From positions 185,372,867 through 185,436,866 of the forward strand of contig CAKMRJ010000001.1 in NCBI GenBank assembly GCA_928212115.1: a stretch of DNA of 64,000 bases, written 5' to 3'. The DNA comes from Lactuca virosa. Its lineage: Eukaryota; Streptophyta; Magnoliopsida; Asterales; Asteraceae. The notes beneath the pieces were generated by a model that ran no database searches, was not told where the DNA came from, and worked only from the letters and a program-made list of their open reading frames with translations. Every line of letters starts with the position of its first letter. The stretch's first letter is position 1. The translations under genes were made by a program, and so were the position numbers. This document shows, piece by piece, positions 23,876-35,131 of this stretch.

Positions 23876-24850
23876 AACTCGACGAGTTGGTTGCCCTACT
23901 CATCGAGTAGCAGCAGGTTGGCCCACGTGTTTTAGTGACCTACTCGCCGAGTCCAAGAAGGGACTCGACGAGTAGGAGCTGGCAGATGAAACCCTAAATC
24001 TCGAGGTATTGCACCCTATTTAAAGGATCATTGGCCTTCCCCAGCCTCCCCTTTACGGTTACTTGACACCCTTAAACCCTAATTCGTGTGAGTGTACTCC
24101 ATTTGTGTTCATAAGCTTGGGAAGAGGATTTTTGGTGGGAAGAAGCTTGGAGATCAAGTGACTAGGAGCAAGCAACGTGTGGAACCAGAAATCTACCTCA
24201 GTTGGCATCCTTTTTGGAAGGTATTAAGCCGTTATCCTAACCCCCACTTCATTCTAGATCTATTTTGGGTTGATTTTAGGGCTTTTCTAGCTTATTAGGA
24301 AGCCTTTCTTGTGTTTGAGCTCAGATATGAGGTTGCAACCTCAAATCTGAACTCTATTGGGTCTCTTGGTCCATAAAGTTTCCAAGTCTTGCAAGAATGA
24401 GACTCTCCTAAGGTGTAAAGCTCCATTAGAAGCTTAGATTGGTCATTTAGAGTCTCTAGGGCCTTGCATGCACGTAAAGTTTGCAACTTTATGTGATAAA
24501 CATGCCTTAGAAGCTTGGATCTGCAATATGGAGCCGTTGCATGGGTTAAAAAGTACCTGTATGGATGAAGGTCTGAAGGGACTCGGCGAGTTGCATAGTC
24601 AACTCGGCGAGTCACATGAAGATGGTCCTGTACTCATGAGTTGGATGAACAACTCGGCGAGTCCGATGAAGATTGCCTTGGGCTCGGCGAGTCAGTCGAA
24701 TGACTCGGCGAGTCGGCTAGGGTTTCTCCTAACCTTTGGACATGTATGAACTCGGCGAGTTATAGGGGAAATCGACGAGTCAACCAAGAATTTCACGACT
24801 TCTCGAGTTCAGGAAGGACTCGACGAGTCGGTAACTACACTCGACGAGTC
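23876..24850. repeat. Cluster of ACTCGRCGAGT palindromes in the 5' LTR
   Basis: About 14 copies of an 11-base motif, self-complementary apart from its centre base (ACTCG-N-CGAGT), are spread in two groups: four at 23876-23975 and about ten at 24591-24850. Several extend to longer palindromes, such as AACTCGACGAGTT and CTACTCGTCGAGTAG (the latter in the 3' LTR). Spacing is irregular. The 3' LTR has the same set at 38836-39810. Confidence 0.9.
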
Positions 24851-25337
24851 GGGTCAACATGGGCTGTTGACTTTGACTGTGGACTTTGACTTTGACCAAA
24901 GGTTGACCAGTTGCCCTCTGGGGGCATTTTAGTAATTTGGAAATTTATGGAAAAAGGGGTTTTATGGTAACTATAGGTGGTGGAGTTCGTGTTGGTGATT
25001 CTAGAGTTGAGCCTATCATTTGGAGTGCGACATTGTGAGGTGAGTTTTCCTCACTATACTCAAGGGTCTAACGCACCAAGGCCGGCGCTTTGGATTGTTA
25101 TTTGGTTACGCTATGCTAGCATGATCTGTTAGATCGGTATCCTAGAGGGTAGGATAATATTATATGATATGTGGTATGATCTGTTAGATCGACATCCTGG
25201 TAGATAGGATGGTATCATGTGTTATGTAGTATGATCCGTTAGATCAAGTATTGTCTATAGACAGTTTTGTGATTCTTTGTTATATGTGCACATGTTTGTT
25301 TAGCAGATGAGGCTTATCTGTTTTGTGCAAAAACCAA

Positions 25338-25550
25338 TAGACCTGGGCATTCCAACCTGTTGGTTGTGGGCCGTGAGTATTCCATCCCGAGGATGATTGG
25401 ACTCATAGTATGTGGGCATTCCAACCTGTCGGTTGTGGGCATGGGGTATTCCATCCCGAGGATGATTGGACCTATAGTATGTTGGCATTCCAACCAGATG
25501 GTTGAGGGCCTGGGGTATTCCAACCCAATGGTTGACCGGACCCATAATAT
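25338..25550 (+). repeat. Minisatellite near the LTR 3' end
   Basis: Tandem, alternating units of about 38 bases share the core TATTCCAACCNGNTGGTTG or TATTCCATCCCGAGGATGATTGG. The same array is at 40300-40510 and, diverged, at 3970-4340. ORFs on both strands here are by-products of the repeat. Confidence 0.85.
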
Positions 25551-25818
25551 GTTGTTTATGATTATATGTGTATAGTTCCGGGTATGGGTATTTTGGGGGA
25601 ACTCACTAAGCTTTCGGGCTTACGGTTTCAGTTTATTGTTCCAGGTACATCCGGGGATCGCGGCAAGGCGAAGGCATGATCGTACAACTCCTCATTATTT
25701 GTTTATGTTTCTGGGAAACTCTGATATTATACATTTTTAAAACAAATTTTTAATGATTTTTAATGGTTAGAAATGTTTTTAAAAGTTTAAATTTGGCATG
25801 ATTTTTATGGGTGTTACA

Positions 25819-26601
25819 AGTTGGTATCAGATCATTAGTTTGAGTGAATTGGAGGAACACTCGTGTGACTCCAGTCTCAAATCAAGGGAAAGATTTTCAA
25901 AATGATTTTCAAAATCTTTTCAAAATAAGTAAAGGAGGATGCAGGGTGTACGATCAGCTGGAGCCAGTAAGTGACCCCAAAATACCATACAATTATTGAT
26001 TATGTGATATGTTAGAACAACATGCTAGTGCTAGGCTAGTGATCTTAAGGAATTTCATGGTAGAACTGCCTGATTACATGATGCATGCTAGCCTAGGGTT
26101 TCATTTATATGATATTGACATCATTACTGTAGTTGCTTAGTGTATGCATCACAGTTATACATAATTAAGATCTTATAGCCTGAGAATGTTTGATTTGGCC
26201 TTATGTTCTGTTCTTATCTGATAGGGAGCTTAGGGTAGGATTGGATATTCGAAAGTCTATAAGGTCCAGCGTTATGTATGACTAGCATACACTAGTGCTG
26301 CAGGGTTGGTGGAAGTTTCATGGATGGGTGGGTTGTGCGAGACCGGTAGGTCAGTTATGAGATAGTAGCATTTCCTCTAGGACGGAGGTTGAGCAACCAC
26401 CAGATGCATGTATAGTGTTAGGGTGTTGTGGTGATGCTTGATACAAATATGGGTAGGTGTGGAAGGTAGTAGGGGCCCATACTACTGAACGCACAGGACC
26501 CATACGCGTAGCAAGGAAGTCACAACCCCTAGGGTTTTGTCGGGAGTTGGTTCCCGACCATTTATGCGGATTTGCTGATATCTTCCTGTTATATATTCAG
26601 T
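25819..26601 (+). other. Primer-binding site and leader of the Tekay-type element
   Basis: TTGGTATCAGATCA (25821-25834) follows the LTR by two bases and matches the initiator tRNA-Met primer site over its first ten bases. The remaining ~750 bases to the gag start hold no supported gene. Confidence 0.85.
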
Positions 26602-27715
26602 ATGGCGGCTACGAGGCGTTTCGTGATAGGATTCGGATCGGGATCAGGACAGGGTGATCAGGAGGCCCCAGCGGCACCTGAGATTATCGGCCAAGAGGGG
26701 CCAGTGTTGACAGAGGATCGGGTCAGCGAGATCATCCGCGAGGAGGTAGTCGAGATTGTCCGGGGTCAGATTCCAGAGTTGTTTGGGACTATCAAGTCCG
26801 CTATGATGGAGTACTTTGATGACAAATATGCAACCCTCACTGAGACAGCTGCCGCTGCAGCCACCACGGCTGTAACAGCGGTAGGAGGGGGAGCAGGGCG
26901 AGTTTTCCACTACCGGGACTTCGATAACACAAAGCCCCCGACTTTTGACGGTACTCAGGATCCCATTGTAGCCATGAGGTGGTTGTCCGATGTGGAGGGG
27001 TGTTTCATTACATGTTCATGTCCTACTGACCAGAAGGTCAGATGTGCCCTGAAGCTGCTGAGGTCCGGGGCAAAGGACTGGTCGAGATTGATGACGTGGT
27101 CTTATACGGATGACCAGTGAGCTGCTGTTACTTGGGAGCAGTTCAGGGACATGTTCCGTGCTCGCTACATTCCGAGGGTCTAGCGTGAGCGGTTATCTCA
27201 GGAGTTTTTGGAGATGAGACAGGGTACTGAGACGGTAACGAAAATCACCCGCATGTTTATTGAGAGGGCGATGTTTTTCCCGGAGTTTGCCTCGGAGCAG
27301 GCTCAGATTACACGCTATCTGAGCATGCTCAAGACTGACATCTGTCAGTTTGTTGCCACTCAGAGATGCGATACTCTACTGGAGTTACAGGAGGCCGCCA
27401 GGCGGCGTGAGTTAGAGCTTAAGCTGCAGTTGAGGGAGCAGCGGCAGGCCCCGACACACTCACAACCGGCGCCGAAGCGGTCCAAGACCGCTGATACTAG
27501 GACTGGGGACAGCCATGTCGCACTTGTGGGAAGTGCGGGAAGGCTCATTCAGGGACGTGTCGAGTAGGGAGTGGGTGCCACCGATGTGGCAAGCAGGGCC
27601 ATCTGTCCAAGGATTGCAGGCAGCCGACTCCGACTTCTGGAGTCAGGCTTTGCTATCATTTTGTGCAGGTGGGCCATACGAAGGCCCAGTGTCCTCTACT
27701 AGCCGCCAAGCCAGC
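26602..27715 (+). pseudogene. gag: Gypsy gag with zinc knuckles (broken)
   Basis: The ATG at 26602 follows a CAGT context and opens MAATRRFVIG; upstream in-frame codons give no better start. The capsid region includes FHYRDFDNTKPPTFDGTQDP and WLSDVEGCF, typical of plant chromovirus gag. Stops lie at 27118-27120 (TGA) and 27181-27183 (TAG, probably from CAG). A frameshift near 27515-27567 separates the capsid from the nucleocapsid, where three Cys/His clusters can be read: CGKCGKAHSGTC, CHRCGKQGHLSKDC and CYHFVQVGHTKAQC. The last lacks the second Cys, so it is probably not a working knuckle. The protein would package element RNA. Confidence 0.9.
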
Positions 27716-30078
27716 GCAGGCTCCGGCGCCGACTACTGTGAGGATCACAGATGGGAGACCAGTCAGGACAGAGCCTCTGAAAGCTCAGGGTCGTGCCTTC
27801 CAGCTTACAGCCGAGGAGGCCAGGGCAGCACCGGATGTGGTTGCTGGTATGTTTCTATCCTTACTCCCATCTGTTATATCTGTTGTATGCTTATCTGTTA
27901 TACCTGTGATTAGGTATGTTTTTAGTAAACTCCTTACCCGCATTGGTGTTATTTGACTCGGGGGCGAGTCGGTCGTTTGTATCTCAGACGTTTAGTAGGG
28001 CGTTTGGTGTGCCAGTGGGCAAGCTAGAGTGTCCGTTGCGAGTCTCTATCGCTAACGAACACGAAGTTTCTGCTTCTTCGATCTACCAAGGATGCGAGTT
28101 AGAGATCTTCGGAGTGTCATTTCCGATAGATTTGATACCGATTCCCATGGGGGAGGTTTGCGTGATCGTAGGAGTGGATTAGCTTAGCCGTTTCGGTGCC
28201 ATGATAGATTGCGAGGATCAGCGGGTTGTACTTCGAACCCCAAGTGGGGGAGAACTGATTGTTTATGGCGAGGGCACCAGGTTGGGTTCAGGGTTCTGCT
28301 CAGCTGCCAGGTCTCGGCAGTACATTCAGCACGGATGTGCGGGTTATCTAGCGTATGTGGTAGATACACAGACCAGAGAACAGGTTTCAGTTTCAGAGTT
28401 TCGGTGGTCAGGGAGTTTGCTGATGTGTTAACGGAGGAGTTACCCGGAGTACCTCCGGAGAGGAAGGTCGAGTTCAGGATTGACCTAGTGCCAGGCGCGG
28501 CCCCTATCGCCAAGGCGTCGTACCGGTTGGCACCACCAGAGATGCAGGAGCTGTCATCACAGCTGCAGGAACTGCTGGGTAAGCAGTTCATTCGACCTAG
28601 TAGTTCCCCATGGGGAGCACCGATACTCTTCGTCAGGAAGAAGGATGGTTTGCACCGAATGTGCATTGATTACCGGGAGTTGAACAAGTTAACAGTGAAA
28701 AACCGTTATCCACTTCCGAGGATAGATGATCTTTTCGATCAACTACAGGGTGCGTCTTGGTTTTCCAAGATAGACTTGAGGTCTGGGTATCATCAGGTCA
28801 GGGTCAAAGAGGAGGACGTGGAGAAGACCGCGTTCCGAACCCGTTACAGACATTACGAGTTCGTGGTGATGCCGTTTGGGCTCACCAACGCTCCAGCAGT
28901 ATTCATGGACCTAATGAATCCGGTCTGCAGACCGATGCTCGGTCGCTCGGTCATAGTGTTTATCGACGATATATTGGTGTATTCCAAGACCCGAGAGCAG
29001 CATGAGGAGCATCTGCGGGAGTTATTGGGAGTTCTGAGGCGAGAACGGCTTTATGCCAAGTTCTCAAAATGCGAGTTTTGGTTACGAGAGGTCCAGTTCC
29101 TGGGGCACCTTGTCAACCAGGATAGGATTTTGGTCGACCCAGCCAAAATCGAGGCAGTCATGCAGTGGGAGGTTCCGAAATCTCCCTCAGATATCAGGAG
29201 TTTTCTCGGATTGGCAGGGTACCACCGGAGATTCCTACAGGATTACTCCAAGATTGCAGTACCCCTCACTCGTCTGATGACGAAGGGGTTGGATTTCCGG
29301 TGGCGCCCTGAGCAGCAAAGGGTGTTTGAGACCCTCCGTCAGCGTTTGTGTGAGGCTCTAGTTTTGACTCTTCTTGAGGGGGTCGAGGAGTTTTTGGTAT
29401 TCTGTGATGCGTCCATCACAGGTTCAGGGACGGTCCTCATGCAGAGAGGACGAGTGATAGCCTACGCATCGTGGTAGTTGAAGCCGCATGAGGCTAGATA
29501 CCCTACGCATGATTTAGAGCTGGGAGTGGTGGTGTTCACTCTCAAGATATGGAGGCATTACCTATATGGAGTCCGTTATACCATTTACACGGATCACAAG
29601 AGTTTGAGACATATCATGGATCAGCCGAACCTGAACATGAGGCAGCGCAGGTGGCTAGATGTAGTCAAGGACTACGATTGCGAGATCCTTTACCACCCTG
29701 GTAAAGCGAATGTGGTTGCAGATGCCTTGAGCCGCAAGTCAACTGGGTCTTCCACCCCAGCGATATGTATGAGGATAGCAGTGGATTCCCCGCTTGTGAG
29801 TTTGATCATAGATGCTCAGGGGGAGGGTATGCGACCAGCGAATTGGAAACTGGAGAGGATCAGGGGCAAGAACGCCCGATTTGTGTAGGATAGTCGGGGG
29901 TTGTTGACCCGATGCGGTCGGGTATGGGTTCCGATGACTGGTGGGGTCCGACAGAAGGTCATGGAGGAGGCTCATAAGTCTCACTTCTCTATTCACCCTG
30001 GGGCCACCAAGATGTACCGAGATTTGAGTTTGAGCTACTGGTGGTCGTGCATGAAGCGAGAAATCGCTTGGTACGTCG
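27716..30078 (+). pseudogene. pol: Gypsy pol part 1: protease, RT, RNase H, start of integrase
   Basis: Protease: ALVLFDSGASRSFVS at about 27937-27980 carries the Asp-Ser-Gly active site; a stop follows at 28180-28182. RT runs from about 28400 to 29200: YRLAPPEM, SPWGAPILFVRKKDG, FSKIDLRSGYHQ, MPFGLTNAP and the catalytic FIDD (near 28960), all intact. RNase H covers about 29300-29740, broken by TAG at 29476-29478 (probably from CAG) with FCDAS, YTDHKSL and HPGKANVVADALSR. The integrase zinc-binding start (HKSHFSIHPGATKMYRDL) is at about 29970-30030. Reading stops at 30078 where the gag-only element is inserted; the rest resumes at 37595. Confidence 0.93.
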
Positions 30079-32548
30079 TGTGACATCCCCATTTTCACGG
30101 CCAGAAAAGACCGATTTTGTTTATGCTTTATAAAAATCAGAGTACTTCTTTTAATAAAAATCTTGCGGAATTTGTTCCCAGAAAAACATGATAAATACGT
30201 TATCAAAGCATTTCCGAAGAAATGTATTTTTATTCATTTTAAAACATTTAGGATGTCATCGTCAATACAGAAACATAAGCATAAACAGAACTTACATTCA
30301 TTTACACTAGTGATCTACATCTCTTTTAAATCTCTCAGTGTAAAGTAACTTCATATCGACACCTGTGATACAAATAAACTGAGTGGGTCAGGTTGGGAAA
30401 CCTGGTGAGTACATAGGGTTTTCAACCCACAATAATATAATTCTTATGTTTAATCATCAAACAATTAACCCAATTACCCATCCCCATTATCTTATTTACT
30501 CTTAAGGATCTACCCTAAGAATCAGCTATCTCTTGTTCATTCATTCCTAAGGATCATCCTAAGGAATCGGCACGAAGTTCATCATCACCGGGGTAAGGCA
30601 CTAAGTCTGCATAGTCGCCAGGATTTATACAACAGGCACTAAGTGCACATAGTCGCCAGGGTTTTAGGAACTAAGTCTGCATAGTCGCCAGGGTTTATAC
30701 AACAGGCACTACGTCCGCATAGTCGTCAGGGTTTTGGCACCAAGTCTGCATGATCGCCAAGGTTTAGGCACCAAGTCTGCATGATCGCCAGGGTTTAGAG
30801 TACACCGGGTGAACACATCGTTCACAACACCTACAGGTTGCGAGCCTGCTAGTGTTCCACTGGATTGTCTAGAATAGTCCGTGGTTGTCATCCATACTCT
30901 GCTAGATGACGAGGCCAGCATTTGGGAACAAGGCTTCTCACATCGTCCACCTCTCACCCTTACCACATGGTCTATATCACCTCTCAACTCATCATCCAAC
31001 TCATATTTCATCTACCCATGTTTTACCCAACATATTATGTAGATAAAAATACATACAGTTTAAATCATATAAAACTTGTATAAAATCGTTCATCCAGCAT
31101 AGATAGCAAGTATACAGATAATATGCACACATAGCACGTAGTTTATATAAAATACTTCATATCTATGTGTAAGATGAAAGTAACTATGCACTCACCTGGT
31201 TAGGTGGTGATTCCGTACTCGGACAGCACTTCGTTATCTCAAAACAATTTTTCCTTGAAAAAACCTAGTATCAATACCACTAGGGTTTAGTCTAACGTTA
31301 ACCGCGACTAATTAATAGTCTAGCTATTATTACTATTATATAAGCGTTAATCAACACTCTTATATAACTCATAATAATAGCCCAAATAATTATTTTAGGG
31401 TCCTAATAATGTTACTATAATTAATTAGAAGCTATATTAAAAATAGCGTAGGCATAGCTCACTTACAGCGGGTTTTCTCGAAAACCGGGCTTTGCTTGGA
31501 GCAGCGTTTCCGAACCGAAAGACCCTTTTTATTGGGACTCCGGGAGCCTCAGGGATTCCTTCGGGTGCTAGGGGGTTTACCTAGACTTTAGGGGGGTTAG
31601 GGAACTTAGAGAGAGAAAGTAGTGAGAGAGAGAGAAGAGGTTTTGGGGTGTGGAAACCGGCTGCCCTCGCACCTCTATTTATAGGTGCTGAGCTGCTGGG
31701 AACGCAGTGCGTTCCTCAAATGAACGCAGCGCATTCCCAAACGTAGCGCATTCCCCGAACGAACGCAGCGCGTTCCGGTGGGTACGTGTCCGAACTCTAC
31801 TGGGGCGACGTGGCTGATCTGAGGCCAAATGTTGCGAGAACGCGGGGCGTTCCTTCACAGATCACCCTCTCGACTTCTAAAATTCATAACTTTCGCATAC
31901 GAGCTCCGTTTTCGACGTTCTTTATATTCACGCGTAGGTGGAGACGTAATATACAACTTTTGTTTTGACTCCGTCGGCTAATTTTGAATTTATATTTAAA
32001 TTTATATTTTTAACAGGCCGGGACTAGAATAGTCCGTCAAAATTTCATAACTTCTTCATCCGACGTCCGTTTTCGTCTGTCTTTTTATCGTTACTATACT
32101 AATAATGAGATCTTAAATTGTCATTTAGGTTGTGTCAGCTAAAAATCGCTCGATCTAATATTCGAACTCCGGGCTGTACACTGCTAAGCCGAAAACTTCG
32201 AAAAATCATAACTTACTCATATGAAGTTAGATTTGGGCGTTCTTTTTATGGTCGCTCTCGGTTTATCCTATTCTACGAATTTCGTTTAGACCGCTAAGGC
32301 TAAAAATCTCTCTATCGTAAATTCACTATTTACGCTTCCCATTGCCGTGCCGGTTCCGTCGCGAAACTTCGACGGGTCATAACTTCTTCGTTATATCTCG
32401 GATTTCAGCGTTCTTTATATGTACGGAACCCTTGTAACATATGATACCACTTGGTTAAGATTAATCCTTCTAAATAATCTTCCATCAAAAACTCATTTTT
32501 GATGCTCATTGTCTCTAAATTGATTAGTCCGGATCTGCGGGCGTTACA
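30079..32548 (-). repeat. 3' LTR of the gag-only element
   Basis: On the minus strand it starts TGTAACGCCCGCAG and ends GGGGATGTCACA. A TATA box (CTATAAATAG on the minus strand, 31675-31684) is followed by a CT-rich leader. Just upstream of it, at 31695-31860, lie about five GGAACGC-GCGTTCC-type palindromes. A minisatellite of about six GGCACTAAGTCTGCATAGTC units is at 30594-30800. Confidence 0.93.
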
Positions 32549-33434
32549 ATTATCTCCCCCTTAGGATGATTACGTCCCGGAATCATCAACGAAACAGGGC
32601 AGTATAATGACTCCATACGTTATCTCTTCATCCTATGTAATAATCGTAACTTCTTTGTTCCTTCGAATGAGTATCTAACTCTTGGACTCCTTGACTGTAG
32701 GCGGTGCTCGATCTTGCACTTGCTCTCTATCTCATGTTAGACTTTCAATCATGATCTTCATGTCACGATCTCGTTCTTTATTGGAGACTCCTTCTTTAAC
32801 AAACTTGAGATAAGTTTCTTCCTTCGATTATCATAATAGACCGATGGATCATGTTCTAATGACCTCTCATCGTGTGATGCATTGCGTGGACTCAAGTCTT
32901 TTAGAGTCAAATTCCAGAACAGACTATACCTTCCTTCATGTTCTAATCACATCTTAAAAGGTAGCATTTCTAGCTACAAGCAACTATCGCGATACCTCTA
33001 CCGATCGCTTTGATTATCCTTTATTTCAATCTTTCGGCTTAAGTCAGATGCTACATCAAACTTGCTTCTCTAAACCATGTAACACACTCATCTTAGTCGG
33101 ACTCGATATGATATGACCACTAGGGTCGGAATAACAACAATCTTCTTAGTCATTATCGAAACAATTGTAACGACATACTTGAATAAAATGGTATCAATTA
33201 CTAGCTTCTTGGTAACCTTGTGACTTTCCCTGATCCAAGCGTGAGTCCTGTGCTTCCGGTAGTATAGGCCTCTACTACCATTCCCACCTACTCATACTCG
33301 TCCCACGTATTGTCTCATAGTTTTCCAAGTCATCATACAAGAAAATCACATAACAACTTAACACACCAGATAACAAAACGAAGGTTTTATATTATTCCTT
33401 GAAATGATTACATAGGTGTCAAGTTCACCCTAGA
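32549..33434 (-). other. Noncoding 3' part of the gag-only element
   Basis: About 890 bases between the gag stop and the polypurine tract hold no ORF or pol motif. This is where an autonomous relative would carry pol. Confidence 0.7.
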
Positions 33435-34731
33435 CTATGCCTCTAATAGGCTACACCATACGATACTATCCACACGGCTACTGCATAACTCGATCTTTGG
33501 ATATGAAGTCCTCATCCTCGATTCCTTGCGTTGTTTTCTGCTTCGTCGAGGATCATGTGGAATGCCCTTGGCCTTGGTGGTGTGTTTGGCCTTGCTGTCG
33601 TTTTTCTTTGGGCAGTCTCTAGAAATATGCCCTTCTTTGTTACATCCGTAGCACACCTTCTTGTTGGACGCGCACTTGCTGGCGTAATGTCATGTCTTTC
33701 CACATTTGTAGCAAGTCACTTCCTCGCTACATTTCCCGAAGTGTTTCTTTTTACACTTCTCGCACCACTTAGCTTCACCTCCTCCTCCTCCTTCAGATTT
33801 TGAGAATTTTCTAACTTTGTTGGATTTTGAAGATCCTTCAAACTTCCTCTTTTCTCCCACCTTATCCTTTTCTAGACCCTTTTCTCTTATCTGGGTCTCT
33901 ACATTCTTAGCTGCTCTAACGGTTGTCTTTAAAGTAGTTTCCATTTTTAACCGTTGGGCCTAAGTCTATTGGCAGTCCATTAGCAAACCTATCTATCTTG
34001 GAGAGTTTAGTAGGCACCAAGTAGGGAAACAGCTTCATCCTCTCGGTGAATGCGGTGGCATACTCATCGACACTCATATTCCCTTTCTTCTGGTTCTGAA
34101 ACTCGTTGTTTAGGTTTATCAGATCTATCTCTGAGCAGTATTGCATTTTCAGCTGCTCCATGAAATCTTCCCAAGACATCTTGCTTGCTTCTCCTTTGGG
34201 CATCGTATCTGCCAATAACTTCCACCAACTCAATACTCCGGTCTTCAGTTGTGTGACCACAAAGACGGTTTTCTGCTTGTCGCTACAGTCACAGCTCTCA
34301 AACACCATCTCTATTTCGGAGATCCAGTCCATAATCTCAACCGACTTCGGGCTTCCAGAAAGGCTTGGTGGCTTGGCACCCAAGAAGTTCTTATACATTC
34401 GTCCATCCTTTTCGTTTCCCCTCTCCGGGCCATTCCTTCGTTCTACTTGAGTCCCAACTTGACTCACAGGGCGGCTATAGTTCCCTTCCTCCGATTTCTC
34501 GAGAATCATCTGAGGTTGCTCAATGGGCATGGTAGGTTCATCCCTATTTTCATGCAACATCCTCCTCATTTCTTCCCTTTGTTCAACTAACATAGCCCGA
34601 ATCATGGCTTGTACTCCAGCCATGGTGATTGGTTCAGGTGCAGCTTCTACTACAACAGGTATTTGCTCAATCACTGGGGGTTGATACCTGTTTCCGTTCG
34701 CATTACCGACTCCGCTTCGGGTTCTTGCCAT
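33435..34731 (-). pseudogene. gag: Gag of the gag-only element (nearly complete, frameshifted)
   Basis: The ATG at 34731 opens MARTRSGVGN, a common start for plant gypsy gag. The first 271 codons run open to 33916 and include the capsid core (KPPSLSGSPKSVEIMDWI, EMVFESCDCSDKQK, WEDFMEQLKMQYC, NMSVDEYATAFTERM). A frameshift near 33930-33944 moves to the next frame (33944-33690). It codes a basic, Gly-rich linker and three zinc-knuckle-like clusters: CEKCKKKHFGKC, CYKCGKT then HYASKC after an in-frame stop, and CYGCNKEGHISRDC (about 33610-33655). The frame ends at 33435. Gag packages RNA into particles. Only a few lesions separate it from an open gag, so it decayed recently. Confidence 0.92.
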
Positions 34732-35131
34732 TTCGATCTATACACCAAATCAGACGTTCAGTGTGTAATGACGAGAATTAAGATAGGAAAGATTCGACGT
34801 GTAATTCTCCCTATCACTCCGAAAAGTTACATGTCAGTTCTAATACCGTAATCAAACGTTTTGAAATCTGAACACATAAAATTTCCAGATCCGGTCGGCA
34901 AAAGACCATAGATCCGATCAGACATTTAGCATCATAAAGCATCATAAATCATTTAGCACATAGAAGCATGTTAGGCATTTTCCCTAAATTAGCTAGTGCT
35001 TGTGTCTATTCAGGTGTATTACCTAACTTTTATTAGACACACTCCTCACAATCATTGCTTAGCATTCTAAGTTTAAGTCTAGAAATAAATCCATATGCCT
35101 AGTTCGCTTAAACTAATGCTCTGATACCAAC
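34732..35131 (-). other. Leader and primer-binding site of the gag-only element
   Basis: On the minus strand TTGGTATCAGAGC follows the LTR after one base (35117-35131) and matches the initiator tRNA-Met site well. The remaining 385 bases are noncoding. Confidence 0.88.

Larger units (their letters stand above)
23818..25818 (+). repeat. 5' LTR of the Tekay-type element
   Basis: Begins TGTAACACCCCGATTC and ends GGGTGTTACA. A TATA-like CTATTTAAAGG lies near 24013-24025. It contains about 14 copies of an ACTCG(A/G)CGAGT palindrome (23876-24850) and a minisatellite (25338-25550). Confidence 0.95.

Noticed and set aside
25300..25575. ORFs on both strands over the LTR minisatellite, and similar ones at 40235-40537
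   Set aside because: They are open only because of the repeat unit, appear in both LTRs, and have no codon or domain signal.
28184..28666. Minus-strand 160-codon ORF
   Set aside because: Antisense shadow of the gypsy protease and RT region.
30594..30800. CRISPR-like array: repeated units of about 36 bases
   Set aside because: Units are head-to-tail without unique spacers, lie inside an LTR, and recur at 35640-35860.
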